A DNA stretch of 64,000 nt from Sphingomonas crusticola (GTDB lineage Bacteria; Pseudomonadota; Alphaproteobacteria; Sphingomonadales; Sphingomonadaceae): positions 2,750,501-2,814,500 of the forward strand of contig NZ_QTJP01000001.1 in the NCBI RefSeq assembly GCF_003391115.1, read 5' to 3'. Shown here piece after piece: positions 44,697 through 54,731 of this stretch (positions within the stretch are counted from its first letter, which is position 1; each line of letters begins with the position of its first letter). The notes below the pieces were generated by a model. The model worked only from the letters and a program-made list of their open reading frames with translations. It did no database searches and was not told the origin of the DNA. The position numbers and the translations under genes are program-made.

Positions 44697-45824
44697 CTAG
44701 CGAAGCTTTTTCAGAAGCCAGTTTTCGTAGAAGGCGGCGATCTCCAGATTGTTGGCCTCGACCATCTGCATGTGGCCGTTGCCGGTTATACCGACATCGG
44801 GAAGGTAGACATAATCATTGGCGACCCCGGCCTGGGTCAGGAAGGCCGCGGTGCAATGATCCGACGAGGCATGGTAAGACGCCTCACCGCTAGCGATCAG
44901 GATCGGGATACCGTTCAGCCAGGGCAGGCGATGGGCGCCATCCTTTTGCAGCCAGCAATCGACCCGGCCCGGCTTGTTCATAGCTGTGCGAACGAGGCCC
45001 AGATCAGCCGGGCCGGCCACTGCCGGGGTGAAGCGCAGACATTGGATGGTCAGGCCGCACGCCACGCCGAGCGAACCGCTGGAGCCGGTGTCGCCCGTCG
45101 GCTCGACCGCGATCACCGCCTTCACCAGCCCGGGATTGGCCTGGGCGATCATCCAGCTGAGCGGGCCGGACTGCGAGTGGGTCACGATGATGGCCGGTCC
45201 TATACGGTGGAGAAGCTCGGTAATGCCGCGCAGGGTCAGCGCATATTGCATATCGATGTCGGGCATGTTGGCGACCTGCGACGCCATGAACTGCTCGAAC
45301 GCGGGTTGGCCGGGCACGCCGCTGCCCGGCCCGCCCGGCCACTGGCTGTGCTTGCCGGCGGCCGGCCAAGGGAGGGGTGTTAACGCCTCGGATGCCGAGA
45401 ATTGACGGATGACATGCTCGCGGCTCGACCAAGGCTCCTGCGGACCATAGGCCTGCGGGAAATAGCCGGCTTTGCCGCGCCCGGGCTGGTCGATCACGTA
45501 GACGGGCCAGCCGTGCGCAAGGAAGAAGGTGGCCCAGCCGGGGCGGCCGTCGGGCGTCCCCAGAAAGCCGGCGCCCGTCTGGCGGCTGCCATGGATGAAG
45601 ACAATCGGCCAGCGGGGGCCCGTGCGTCGCGTCGCGGCCGGCGTCTGGAAGAAGACATAGGTCTGCCCGATCGTATGATCGCCCTCAGCCCGGCCGCCGG
45701 TATAGAGCACGCCCTGGGTCGCAATCGTCGCGCTTGCCCCATCGCGCGGTGTGGCGTTGCCGCCTTGGGCCGCCAGTGCCAGCGAAGCCAACCCGAACTT
45801 CCACAGATTGCGGCGCATCATCAT
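44697..45824 (-). CDS. secreted alpha/beta hydrolase (esterase-like)
   Basis: 375 residues with a signal peptide near residues 1-24. Visible are the oxyanion region FIHGSRQTGAGFLGTPDGRP, a nucleophile motif VTHSQSGPLSWMIAQA, and a late His in GITGNGHMQMVEANN. Near-consecutive ATGs at 45824, 45821 and 45818 follow GGGAGAG; the third has the best spacing. It is convergent with the lyase gene. The neighbourhood suggests an esterase acting on plant polysaccharide or its side groups, but the substrate is unproven. Confidence 0.85.
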   Translation of the reverse strand: MMMRRNLWKFGLASLALAAQGGNATPRDGASATIATQGVLYTGGRAEGDHTIGQTYVFFQTPAATRRTGPRWPIVFIHGSRQTGAGFLGTPDGRPGWATFFLAHGWPVYVIDQPGRGKAGYFPQAYGPQEPWSSREHVIRQFSASEALTPLPWPAAGKHSQWPGGPGSGVPGQPAFEQFMASQVANMPDIDMQYALTLRGITELLHRIGPAIIVTHSQSGPLSWMIAQANPGLVKAVIAVEPTGDTGSSGSLGVACGLTIQCLRFTPAVAGPADLGLVRTAMNKPGRVDCWLQKDGAHRLPWLNGIPILIASGEASYHASSDHCTAAFLTQAGVANDYVYLPDVGITGNGHMQMVEANNLEIAAFYENWLLKKLR

Positions 45825-45934
45825 CTCTCCCGGCGATCGAGACTAGCGCCGCAGGGCGCGCCGTCGCCATGCCATATTCGGCATGGTTCGATGCCCGACG
45901 CACATCAGCGTGCATGCCGAATGCGCATCGCCTT

Positions 45935-45948
45935 TGCCGATAACGGCA
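45935..45948. promoter_or_regulatory. candidate operator in the pectin promoter region
   Basis: Perfect dyad TGCCG-ATAA-CGGCA in the 245-base divergent gap before the receptor gene. Related half-sites (ATTCGGCAT at about 45870 and GCATGCCGAATGC at about 45911) lie nearby. It could bind the local regulator; no specific factor is identified. Confidence 0.35.
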
Positions 45949-46069
45949 TTGGGATCATTTCGGATGGTTTGCGACACACAAGGCAGAAGGCGATCTGCCC
46001 GCTTCTGCCGGCCGATTCCTCGGGGACACGACGAATCGCGGACCACCGCGATCGCAACAGGAGGGAAAA

Positions 46070-48931
46070 ATGATTTCCATTCGCGCGCGCAGAATCCGTC
46101 AGGGCGCTTCGCTGCTGACGCTCGCCTCCGCATCGCTGGCATATGCCGTTTCCGCGCAAGCGCAAACGGTTACGGCCCCTGCGAGCGCACCCGACGCGCC
46201 GGTGGCGACACCAGCCGAAGACGGATCCGTCGGCGAGGTTGTTGTAACCGGTTTTCGCAGCAGCCTCGCCCGCGCCCTCAATTTGAAGCGGGAAAGCGCC
46301 GGCGCGATCGACTCGATCGTCGCTGAGGATATCGCCAAATTTCCCGACAATAACCTCGCCGAGTCTGTGCAACGCATCCCGGGGGTTTCAATCTCGCGCG
46401 ACAGCGGCGAGGGCCGCCAGATCTCGGTGCGCGGCCTCGGCGCCGATTTCACGCGCGTCCGCCTCAACGGGATGGAGGCGCTGGCGACGACCGGCGGCAT
46501 TTCGAGCACCGGCGGCACCAATGCGAGCCGCGGCTTCGACTTCAACATCTTCGCGTCCGAGCTGTTTAGCGGTATCCAGGTGCGCAAGACCGCGTCGGCC
46601 AGCACCGACGAAGGCTCGCTCGGCGCGACCGTCGATCTGCGCACCGGCCGGCCGTTCGACTATCACGGCATGAAGCTCGCCGGCTCCGCCCAGCTTGGTT
46701 ATAGCGAGCAGCGCAAGAAGGCCGATCCTCGTGTCGCGTTGCTGTTCAGCGACACGTTCGCGGACGACAAGATCGGCATCCTGCTCTCCGGCGTATATTC
46801 GAAGCGCAGCACGCGCATGGAAGGCACAAACTCGGGCCAGTGGGACAATGGCAATAACAATGGCGGCTTCGGCGCCTCGCTCGATCCCGATATCCCGCTG
46901 TCGCTGCTCAATACCCCCACGATCCACAACGCCCGCTTCCCGCGTTACCTGGTCTACATGATCGACGAGGAGCGGCTCGGCCTCACCGGTTCGGTTCAGT
47001 TCAAGCCGACCGATCGCACGACCATCAGCTTCGACGGCGCGTTCGCGCGGCTGCATACGGTGCGCGACGAATATTATCTGGAATCGATCGGCTTCGCCTT
47101 CCCGGCGTCGCGTGGCGGCAAGCCCGGCTACACGCTGCTGGACGGCGAGATCCGCGACAATCTGCTCATCTACGGCAAGTTCGACGGCGCCGACATCCGC
47201 GCCGAGGATCTGAATAGCGATTACACGACCAAATTCAGCCAGTTCAATGTCGAATGGGAGCAGGAGTTCAGCGATCGCTTCAAGGCGACCGCTTATGCCG
47301 GCATATCGAAATCCGCGCTCGATATCGTCAATTTCACCGTGCAACTCGATCGCTACAATCAGCCGGGCTATTCCTACGATTATCGCGACAGCCTGAAATA
47401 TCCGGCGATTAACTATAATTTCGACGTTACCAACCCGGCCAATTGGTATGTCGGACCGAACGTCAACCCGACCGGTGTCTATCCCGGCTCGCCACTATCC
47501 GGCGTCGGTAACCAAGGACCTGAAATTCGCTATCGCCCGCAGCAGGTCACGAACAAATTCCGCACCGGGCAGCTCGACCTCGCCTACGAAGCGACCGATT
47601 GGCTGACGCTGCGCGCTGGCGCCCAAGCCAAGAGGTTCAGCTTCGACATCGACTCGCAGCGCCTGGCAACCGAGCTCAACATCCCGGCCATTCCGAATGG
47701 CAAGACCGTCGCGGACCTGACATCGACGCTAGACGCAATCAAATATACCTATCTCGCGCCAGGCAATCCGGGGACGTGGCTCGTCCCCGACGCGCACAAG
47801 TTCATCGATGTCTACGGCATCAAGAGCAACACCGGCTATTTCCAGCTGCTGGGCGCCGACAATGTCGCCGCGCGCGGCGACATCCGTTCGGTGGTCGAGC
47901 AAGACCGGGCCGCTTACGCCCAGGCCGATTTCAAGGGCGATCTCGGCGGCGTGAAGATCCATGGCGACCTCGGCGTGCGCTATGTTCACACCAAGCAGGC
48001 CTCGACCGGCTATGCCAATGTCGGCAGCGGCTACAATCAGTTGACGGTGGGTCAGTCCTACCATGGCATATTGCCGGCCCTGAACGTGGCGGCCGACCTG
48101 GGCTCCGATCTGGTGCTGCGCTTCGGCGCGGCCAAGGTAATCAGCCGCCCGCCGCTCGGCAGCCTGACGCCTGGCGGTTCGGTCAGCGTCGGCGGTGGCC
48201 GCTCAGTCCAGTCGGGCAACCCAAACCTCGACCCGATCCGCGCCAAGACGCTCGACTTCGCTGCGGAATGGTATTTCGCGCCGCAGTCGCTGATTTCAGC
48301 CGCCGTCTTTTACAAGAAGATCGACACCTACATTCAGACGCTGACGGAAATCCGGCCGTTCAACACATCGGGCCTGCCCGACAGCATTCTCGCCGGAACG
48401 GGCATCAGCCCGACCGACAACTTCACCTTCCAGGCGCCGGTCAACACACCCGGCGGCCCGCTCAAAGGCTTCGAGATCAACTATCAGCAGCCGCTGAAAT
48501 TCCTGCCCGGCCCGCTGGCGAACCTCGGGCTGCTGCTCAACTTCACCTATGTGGACTCGAAGATCTCCTACATTCTCAATTCCACCACGGGTGCGTCGAC
48601 CAAGCTCGATCTCGTCGGCCTGTCGCGCAAGGCGTACAATGCGACGATCTATTATGAGGATCGCAAGCTCTCGGCCCGCGCGTCGGCCGCCTATCGTAGT
48701 AGCTATCTGCGCGGCGTGCCGGGTCCGTTCGGCTACGCGACGTCGAGCACCGAGCCGACCCTCTATGTCGACGCATCGTTGTCCTACAAGATCAGCAAGG
48801 TGTTCACCGTCAGCCTCGAGGCGATCAACCTCACCGACGAATATGACGCCAATGATATTGGCCAAGGCTTGAGCGAAGATTATCGCCACGTCGGCCGCCA
48901 ATATAGTCTGGGTCTGCGCTTCACCTTCTGA
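46070..48931 (+). CDS. TonB-dependent receptor, probable pectin-oligomer importer
   Basis: 953 residues. A signal peptide ends at VSAQAQ. The TonB box region and plug are EVVVTGFRSSLARALNLKRE, AEDIAKFPDNNLAESVQRIP, and GRQISVRGLGADFTRVRLNG, the form typical of Xanthomonas/Caulobacter carbohydrate receptors. The barrel ends YSLGLRFTF with a terminal Phe. There is no STN domain, unlike the receptor at 29164. AGGAGGG precedes the ATG. First gene of a five-gene operon with pectin enzymes. Confidence 0.93.
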   Translation: MISIRARRIRQGASLLTLASASLAYAVSAQAQTVTAPASAPDAPVATPAEDGSVGEVVVTGFRSSLARALNLKRESAGAIDSIVAEDIAKFPDNNLAESVQRIPGVSISRDSGEGRQISVRGLGADFTRVRLNGMEALATTGGISSTGGTNASRGFDFNIFASELFSGIQVRKTASASTDEGSLGATVDLRTGRPFDYHGMKLAGSAQLGYSEQRKKADPRVALLFSDTFADDKIGILLSGVYSKRSTRMEGTNSGQWDNGNNNGGFGASLDPDIPLSLLNTPTIHNARFPRYLVYMIDEERLGLTGSVQFKPTDRTTISFDGAFARLHTVRDEYYLESIGFAFPASRGGKPGYTLLDGEIRDNLLIYGKFDGADIRAEDLNSDYTTKFSQFNVEWEQEFSDRFKATAYAGISKSALDIVNFTVQLDRYNQPGYSYDYRDSLKYPAINYNFDVTNPANWYVGPNVNPTGVYPGSPLSGVGNQGPEIRYRPQQVTNKFRTGQLDLAYEATDWLTLRAGAQAKRFSFDIDSQRLATELNIPAIPNGKTVADLTSTLDAIKYTYLAPGNPGTWLVPDAHKFIDVYGIKSNTGYFQLLGADNVAARGDIRSVVEQDRAAYAQADFKGDLGGVKIHGDLGVRYVHTKQASTGYANVGSGYNQLTVGQSYHGILPALNVAADLGSDLVLRFGAAKVISRPPLGSLTPGGSVSVGGGRSVQSGNPNLDPIRAKTLDFAAEWYFAPQSLISAAVFYKKIDTYIQTLTEIRPFNTSGLPDSILAGTGISPTDNFTFQAPVNTPGGPLKGFEINYQQPLKFLPGPLANLGLLLNFTYVDSKISYILNSTTGASTKLDLVGLSRKAYNATIYYEDRKLSARASAAYRSSYLRGVPGPFGYATSSTEPTLYVDASLSYKISKVFTVSLEAINLTDEYDANDIGQGLSEDYRHVGRQYSLGLRFTF

Positions 48932-48949
48932 GGCGTAGGGGAGGGTCGT

Positions 48950-50620
48950 ATGCTTGAACTGACGAGGCGGGGCACGCTGGGGACGATCCTGGCGGGAACG
49001 GCAGGCCTATCGGCGCCCGCACTCGCGGCAGCGTCGGCCAAGACGAGCGGCGCTCCGGCGCCGTCTCCTTCCAGCGCCGGTCATTGCAGCTCTTCCCCGG
49101 TGCAGAATGCCTGGACCGGTATGGAATGGCGGCGCGGCCTGGAGGGTCAGCGCAAGGCCGATCTTGGCAATGGCAGCTTTCTCAATCCGGTCTTTGCCGG
49201 TGACCATCCCGACCCGACGATCCTGAAGGACGGCTCCGATTATTACATGACCTTCTCATCGTTCGACGCCTATCCAGGCGTCGTCGTCTGGCATTCGCGC
49301 GATCTGGTGAACTGGCGGCCGCTGGGCCCGGCACTCAAGACCTATATCGGCTCGGTCTGGGCGTGCGACATCGCCAAGCATGGCGACCGCTATTTCATTT
49401 ACATCCCGGCGCAATATTCGGCGGACCGCAAGTCGGTCTATGTCATCCACGCGGACAGCATGGCCGGCCCGTGGAGCGAGCCGATCGACCTGCATCTCAA
49501 CGACGCGATCGATCCGGGCCATGCCGTCGGCCAGGACGGCACGCGCTATCTGTTCCTCAACCATGGGCGGAGAGTTCGCCTCACGGCCGATGGGCTGAAG
49601 ACGGCGGGACCCGTCGAGACGGTCTACGAGCCGTGGCGCTATCCCGTGACGTGGGACGTCGAGGGCTTCGCCTCCGAGGGGCCGAAGATCACCCGCCGCG
49701 GCGACTATTATTATCTGGTGATGGCGGTCGGCGGCACCGCCGGCCCGCCGACCGGGCACATGGTGATCGCGGCGCGATCGAAGACGATCGACGGGCCGTG
49801 GGAGCATGCCCCCAACAATCCCATCGTTCACACCGCCTGCGCGTCGGAGAAATGGTGGTCGCGCGGCCATGCGACGCTGGTCGAAGGGCCGACGCCGGGC
49901 GACTGGTATGCCGTCTATCACGGCTATGAGAATGGCTATTGGACGCTCGGGCGGCAGATGCTGCTCGACAAGGTCGAGTGGACCGCCGACGGCTGGTTCC
50001 GTTGCACGGGCGGCGATCTGTCCAAGCCGCTGCGGATCCCCGCCGGCGGACGGCCCGGCCCGCACGGCCTGGCCTTATCCGACGATTTCTCGGACGATCG
50101 CAGCGGCGTCCAGTGGAGCTTTGCCAATCCCAAGAAGGAGGATGCCGGGCGTGTCCGCCGCGAAAATGGCGCGCTCGTCCTGCGCGGGTCGGGCACCGCA
50201 CCGCGCGATTCCACGCCGCTGACCTTCCTGGTAGGCGATCAGGCTTATGAGGCCGATGTTGAGGTCGATGTCGATCCGGGCGTCGATGCCGGCGTGGTGC
50301 TGTTCTACGACCGCGTGCTGTATTGCGGCCTCGGCTTCGACAAGAGCAGCTTCATCACGCATCAATATGGCGAGGGCCGGCGCCGGCCGATCAATCCCAA
50401 TGGCACGCGGCAATGGATCAGGATGCGCAACCATCGCCACATCCTGACCTTCTTCACTTCGGTCGATGGGCAGAACTGGACCAAGATGGATCGGCAGATG
50501 GAAGTTTCGGGCTACAACCATAATGTGCGCGGCGGCTTCTTCATGCTGCGCCCCGGCCTGTATGCCGTCGGTGATGGCGAAGCGCGTTTCCGCAATCTTA
50601 CATATCGGGCGCTGGCATGA
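48950..50620 (+). CDS. glycoside hydrolase family 43 protein
   Basis: 556 residues with a Tat-like signal (MLELTRRGTLGTILAGTAGL). The five-blade propeller holds the catalytic Asp in GDHPDPTILKDGSDYYMTFS, the second Asp in AIDPGHAVGQDGTRYLF and the acid Glu in SEGPKITRRGDYYYLV. A C-terminal beta-sandwich (about 365-555, SDDFSDDRSGVQWSF, then GVDAGVVLFYDR) resembles the XynB C-terminal domain. Likely an arabinosidase, arabinanase or galactosidase on pectin side chains. GGGGAGGG site, 18 bases after the receptor gene. Confidence 0.9.
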   Translation: MLELTRRGTLGTILAGTAGLSAPALAAASAKTSGAPAPSPSSAGHCSSSPVQNAWTGMEWRRGLEGQRKADLGNGSFLNPVFAGDHPDPTILKDGSDYYMTFSSFDAYPGVVVWHSRDLVNWRPLGPALKTYIGSVWACDIAKHGDRYFIYIPAQYSADRKSVYVIHADSMAGPWSEPIDLHLNDAIDPGHAVGQDGTRYLFLNHGRRVRLTADGLKTAGPVETVYEPWRYPVTWDVEGFASEGPKITRRGDYYYLVMAVGGTAGPPTGHMVIAARSKTIDGPWEHAPNNPIVHTACASEKWWSRGHATLVEGPTPGDWYAVYHGYENGYWTLGRQMLLDKVEWTADGWFRCTGGDLSKPLRIPAGGRPGPHGLALSDDFSDDRSGVQWSFANPKKEDAGRVRRENGALVLRGSGTAPRDSTPLTFLVGDQAYEADVEVDVDPGVDAGVVLFYDRVLYCGLGFDKSSFITHQYGEGRRRPINPNGTRQWIRMRNHRHILTFFTSVDGQNWTKMDRQMEVSGYNHNVRGGFFMLRPGLYAVGDGEARFRNLTYRALA

Positions 50621-51747
50621 GCGTACGCGACGACCTGCTCGCGCTGACCACCGGCGATCGGCGCTGGCTGTTGCGTATGGCAATGGGCGCGGGCGTCGCA
50701 ATGGCCTTGCCCTCGGTGGCCGGAGCCGCGGTGGTCTATGACGCGATCCTCTCGGCCGACGGCAAGAGGCGGGGGCGCGTGCCCGGTTTCAGCACGCTCG
50801 CCGCCGCGTTGGCGGCCGCGCCAGCGGGCGACAAACCTTATCGCATCCTGGTCACGCGCGGTCTTTTCCGCGAGCGCAACATCGTCACGCGACCGAACAT
50901 CCTGTTGTTCGGCGAAGGGCGCGACGACAGCATTCTCATCACCAATGCCTCGCGGCGCGACCGCAAGCCGGGAGAGAAGGCGACTTCCACCATCATCGTC
51001 CAGGCGCCGGGCTTCCAAGCTTTTAACCTCAGCATTAGCAACGATTTCGATTATGTCGCGAACATGCCCGCCGAAGCGCCGGACGATCCGACCGGCGTTA
51101 CCGGCGCCCAGGCGACCGCGATCATGCTGGATACCGGATCGAACCGGGCCTATTTCGAGAATGTCCGCATCGACGGCTATCAGGACACGTTGTGGACCGA
51201 GGAAGGGCTGGCGCTCTTCCGCAACTGCCGGATCAGCGGCTGCACCGATTTCATTTATGGCGGTGGACGGGTGTTGTTCGAGCGTTGCGAGATCGTCTCA
51301 CGGCTGCGGCCCGGCAAGCCGTTCCAAGGTTTCATCACCGCCCCCAGTACCGATATCGACCAGCCTTACGGCCTGGTGTTCGACCGCTGCCGCCTGACCA
51401 AGGAGGCCGGCGTGGGCCCGCATTCGGTCGCGCTCGGGCGTCCATGGAAGCATCAGCAGAAGTTCCCGGACGGCCAATATTCGAATCCCCGCGCGATCGG
51501 CCAGTCGGTCTTCATCCGCTGCTGGATGGACGACCATATCCTGGCCGACGCCTGGTATCATATGCACTACACGCCCAAAGGCGGCGGCCGCCTCTATATG
51601 CAGCCCGAAGAGGCGCGCTTCTTCGAATATGGCAGTTCCGGCCCGGGCGCAGGCGTGCCCTCGCGCCGCCGCCGTTCCCTGACCGATGCGCAGGCACGTT
51701 TCTTCACCCCAGATCGTGTGCTGGGCGGCTGGCATCCGGGCGCGTGA
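50617..51747 (+). CDS. pectin methylesterase (CE8)
   Basis: 376 residues, ATGA overlap with the GH43 gene. A twin-arginine-free signal ends near VAGAA. The right-handed beta-helix carries the family motifs: FENVRIDGYQDTLWTEEG (Asp), RISGCTDFIYGGGRVLFE (Asp nucleophile) and SVALGRPWKHQQ (Arg). It removes methyl groups from pectin so that lyases can cut it. Co-translated with its neighbours on both sides. Confidence 0.93.
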   Translation: MSVRDDLLALTTGDRRWLLRMAMGAGVAMALPSVAGAAVVYDAILSADGKRRGRVPGFSTLAAALAAAPAGDKPYRILVTRGLFRERNIVTRPNILLFGEGRDDSILITNASRRDRKPGEKATSTIIVQAPGFQAFNLSISNDFDYVANMPAEAPDDPTGVTGAQATAIMLDTGSNRAYFENVRIDGYQDTLWTEEGLALFRNCRISGCTDFIYGGGRVLFERCEIVSRLRPGKPFQGFITAPSTDIDQPYGLVFDRCRLTKEAGVGPHSVALGRPWKHQQKFPDGQYSNPRAIGQSVFIRCWMDDHILADAWYHMHYTPKGGGRLYMQPEEARFFEYGSSGPGAGVPSRRRRSLTDAQARFFTPDRVLGGWHPGA

Positions 51748-52724
51748 TCCCGCGCCGCGAGATACTTGCTCTGGGCGCAGGACTGTGCCTCGCCAGCCAG
51801 ATCGCCCGCGCGGCGCCTCCGGCGGTGGAACCGACCACAATTCCGCTATGGCCCGGGCTTCCGCCAGGTGCGCCCGCGATCCTGCCGGTGGAAACGATTG
51901 TCGATCAGGGCGGGCTGCCATCCGGCCCCAATCGCTACATTCTCGGCATCGCGCGGCCAACCATCCAGTGCTTCGTCCCGGAACGGCAGACAAGCGACGG
52001 GGCGGTGCTGCTCATGCCCGGCGGCAGCTATTTGCGGGAGGTCATCGATCGCGAGGGGCTCGAGACCGTGCGCCTGCTCAATGCGCGTGGCATAACGGCA
52101 TTCCTGCTGCGTTACCGTTTGCCGGCTGAAGGGTGGCACGACCGGTCCTCGGTCGCGCTGCAGGACGCCCAGCGCGCGGTGCGCCTGATCCGGGCACGGG
52201 CGACGCAATTCGGTCTCAACCCCAGCCGTATCGCCGCGGTTGGCTTTTCGGCTGGCGGACATCTGGCGGCGTCCCTGGCAGTCGGTCACGCGCGGCCAAC
52301 CTATGCCGCGGTCGATTCGGTCGACCGGGTTTCGGCGCGCCCCGATCTGGTCGGGCTTCTCTATCCGGTGATCGGTATGGCTGCGCCGCTCGTTCATGCA
52401 CGCTCCCGCGACGCTCTGCTGGGGAGCGAGCCCACAGCGGAAGCGATCGCTGCTCAATCGGTCGAACGAAATGTCACCGCCGACACGCCGCCGGTCATCA
52501 TCTTTCATGCGGCAGACGATGCGAGCGTGCCCGTGGAGAACAGCCTCGCCATGTTTGCCGCGCTGCGCGCCGCCGGTGGCCCCTCGGAATTGCATTTGTT
52601 TGAGCATGGCGGCCATGGTTTCGGCATCGGTGGCGCGGTCGGAAAAACCGCTTCGGCGTGGCCGGACCTGTTTCTCGGCTTTGCCAAGAGCCATGATATC
52701 CTCGATCAAGCCAGCAATACGTGA
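51744..52724 (+). CDS. secreted alpha/beta hydrolase, probable acetylesterase
   Basis: 326 residues from a GTG that overlaps the previous stop (GTGA). A signal peptide ends at IARAAP. The oxyanion region is VLLMPGGSYLREVIDREG, the nucleophile IAAVGFSAGGHLAASLAV, the Asp VIIFHAADDASVPVENS and the His LFEHGGHGFGIGG. This is the BD-FAE/acetyl-esterase layout. Between a pectin methylesterase and the last operon gene, deacetylation of pectin is the likely job. Confidence 0.88.
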   Translation: MIPRREILALGAGLCLASQIARAAPPAVEPTTIPLWPGLPPGAPAILPVETIVDQGGLPSGPNRYILGIARPTIQCFVPERQTSDGAVLLMPGGSYLREVIDREGLETVRLLNARGITAFLLRYRLPAEGWHDRSSVALQDAQRAVRLIRARATQFGLNPSRIAAVGFSAGGHLAASLAVGHARPTYAAVDSVDRVSARPDLVGLLYPVIGMAAPLVHARSRDALLGSEPTAEAIAAQSVERNVTADTPPVIIFHAADDASVPVENSLAMFAALRAAGGPSELHLFEHGGHGFGIGGAVGKTASAWPDLFLGFAKSHDILDQASNT

Positions 52725-54631
52725 TGGCGATGCGGATGCGCATGCTGGCAGCGACGTTGGGTGGATCGATCGCACTGGCGATGCCGGCAATGGCGGAGGC
52801 TCCGACAATCTCGCCCGGCCATCGAGCCGATGGGCTCGACGCCGGCGAAGCGCGGCGCCCCTCCCAGACCGATACACGGCCCCGCTTCTTTCGCGCCAGC
52901 GCTCCGCGCACGGTGGTCGAGATCAATGCACCGATGGCGGCGCCCGATTGGGCGCTCGCCGAACGCAACCTGCTGGCGATGAATGCAAAGGGTGCTCAGG
53001 CGTTCGTCGACAGGTTCGTCGATGGCCGCGGGTGGCTGAAGGGACCGACCCATTGGGGCATCGCCGATGGGCCGGATGACGCGGTCGAGCCGATCCGCAA
53101 CTGGCCGCTCGCGCATATGCTGGGCGGGCCCGACAGCATCATCGAGCAGTGGCGCCGTATCTATGAAGGCCATCTCGACCAATTCTCGCAAGCGAGGATC
53201 CCGCAGGTGGAGATGGCCAAGGACGGCATCTACCAGCGCGAATTTCTCGGCTCGTTCGACTGGGAGCATATCGGTGAGGGCCTTTCCGGTTACCTGTTCT
53301 ATGGGCTCAGCCGGCCCGACGACGAGCTGTACCGCGTGCGGATGGAGCGGTTCGCCGATTTCTATGACGGCGACGATCCCGCCGCGCAGAATTACGACAA
53401 GCAGCACCGCATCATCCGCAGCCTGTGGAACGGCTCGCGCGGGCCGACCATGCGCTTGCCGACCGCCGATGAATGGGATGGGCCCGGTGTTACGGGGGAG
53501 AATCCGCTGCGGCGCACCCGCTTCGCCAAGGTCACCAGCATAATCGGCGATCACCCGCTCAACCTCGGTGCGACCAATCTGGCGATGACCGCCTATATGC
53601 TTACCGGAAAGGCCAAATATCGCGACTGGTTGCTCGACTATGTAAATGCCTGGCGCGACCGGATCGCGCAGAATGGCGGCAATATCCCGTCCAACATCGG
53701 CACCAACGGCGTGATCGGCGCGGACGCTGACGGCAAATGGTATGGTGGCGTGTTCGGGTGGAGTTCCGTCGATACAGGCAAGCGCAATTACGTGCTGCGT
53801 GGCCCACCCGAGGCCTTCGGCAACGCGCTGCTGCTGACCGGCGATCAGGCCTACACCCAAACACTCCGCAGCCAGCTCGACAATCTCTACGCCCAGAAGA
53901 AGGTCGAGAACGGCGTCACCAAGCTTCCGGTCTATTTTGGCGACCAGGGCTGGTACGGCTATTACGACGTCAACGGTTCCAGCCCGGGCCTCAGCAATCG
54001 CAGGCTGGTCGAGACCGACATCTATCTCTGGTCGATGAGCCAGGGCGATCTCGCCAGACTCGGCAACAACGGCTGGATCCAGTTCCTGCGGGGGCGAAAT
54101 CCGGGCTATCCGATGCAGGCGCTGGCCCAGGCTATCGAGGAGGTTCGGATCGGCGCCGAACGTATCCGCGACGATGACAGCACGATCGGCTTCCCGCCCG
54201 ATGCAACCCGCTGGGAAGAGGCGAATGCGGTTTCCACGACCGCTCTGATTAACCTGACGATGGGCGCCAATGATCCGGGCGGATCGGGGCACGGGCCGGA
54301 AATGCTCCAGGCCAATTTGCGGTATTTCGACCCGGTCGCTCGCCGCGCCGGACTGCCGGCCGACGTCGCCGCTTTGGTATCGCGCATCGAGCCCCGTGCG
54401 GTGACGGTAACGATCGTCAACGTGAATCCGGTCGAGGCCCACCTCGTGACGGTGCAGATGGGCGCCTATGCAGAACATCAGGCGACGATTGTCTCGGTCG
54501 CGGGACAATCGACCGATATCGACGCCCCCAATTTCGATGTGCGGCTCGCCCCCGGTGCAGGGGCGACCTTCACGATCGGCATCAAGCGCTATGCCCATCA
54601 GCCGACGCTGCACTTGCCCTGGTGGCAGTGA
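52724..54631 (+). CDS. large secreted protein of unknown family in the pectin operon
   Basis: 635 residues. The ATG overlaps the previous stop as TGATG. A signal peptide (cleavage near AMAEAP) is present. The mature part is rich in Trp, Tyr and helices (IRNWPLAHMLGGPDSIIEQW, then LAMTAYMLTGKAKYRDWLLD, KWYGGVFGWSSVDTG, GDQGWYGYYDVNGSSPG), which suggests an (alpha/alpha) toroid. A beta-sandwich-like end (about 560-635) follows. I do not recognise a CAZy family. Last gene of the operon; it may be an uncharacterised lyase or glycosidase. Confidence 0.8.
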   Translation: MAMRMRMLAATLGGSIALAMPAMAEAPTISPGHRADGLDAGEARRPSQTDTRPRFFRASAPRTVVEINAPMAAPDWALAERNLLAMNAKGAQAFVDRFVDGRGWLKGPTHWGIADGPDDAVEPIRNWPLAHMLGGPDSIIEQWRRIYEGHLDQFSQARIPQVEMAKDGIYQREFLGSFDWEHIGEGLSGYLFYGLSRPDDELYRVRMERFADFYDGDDPAAQNYDKQHRIIRSLWNGSRGPTMRLPTADEWDGPGVTGENPLRRTRFAKVTSIIGDHPLNLGATNLAMTAYMLTGKAKYRDWLLDYVNAWRDRIAQNGGNIPSNIGTNGVIGADADGKWYGGVFGWSSVDTGKRNYVLRGPPEAFGNALLLTGDQAYTQTLRSQLDNLYAQKKVENGVTKLPVYFGDQGWYGYYDVNGSSPGLSNRRLVETDIYLWSMSQGDLARLGNNGWIQFLRGRNPGYPMQALAQAIEEVRIGAERIRDDDSTIGFPPDATRWEEANAVSTTALINLTMGANDPGGSGHGPEMLQANLRYFDPVARRAGLPADVAALVSRIEPRAVTVTIVNVNPVEAHLVTVQMGAYAEHQATIVSVAGQSTDIDAPNFDVRLAPGAGATFTIGIKRYAHQPTLHLPWWQ

Positions 54632-54731
54632 CATTCGAGCACTTCGCCTCAAGCCTTCGTAAACGGGGCAAGGGCCTTAAGATTGGGGTGGCGAGCTGGC
54701 CTCGACCCACATCCATGATCGGGCCGGCTCG

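Noticed and set aside
52706-54652. 648-codon minus-strand frame opposite the last pectin gene
   Set aside because: Mirror of a GC-rich gene that has a signal peptide and translational coupling on the plus strand.
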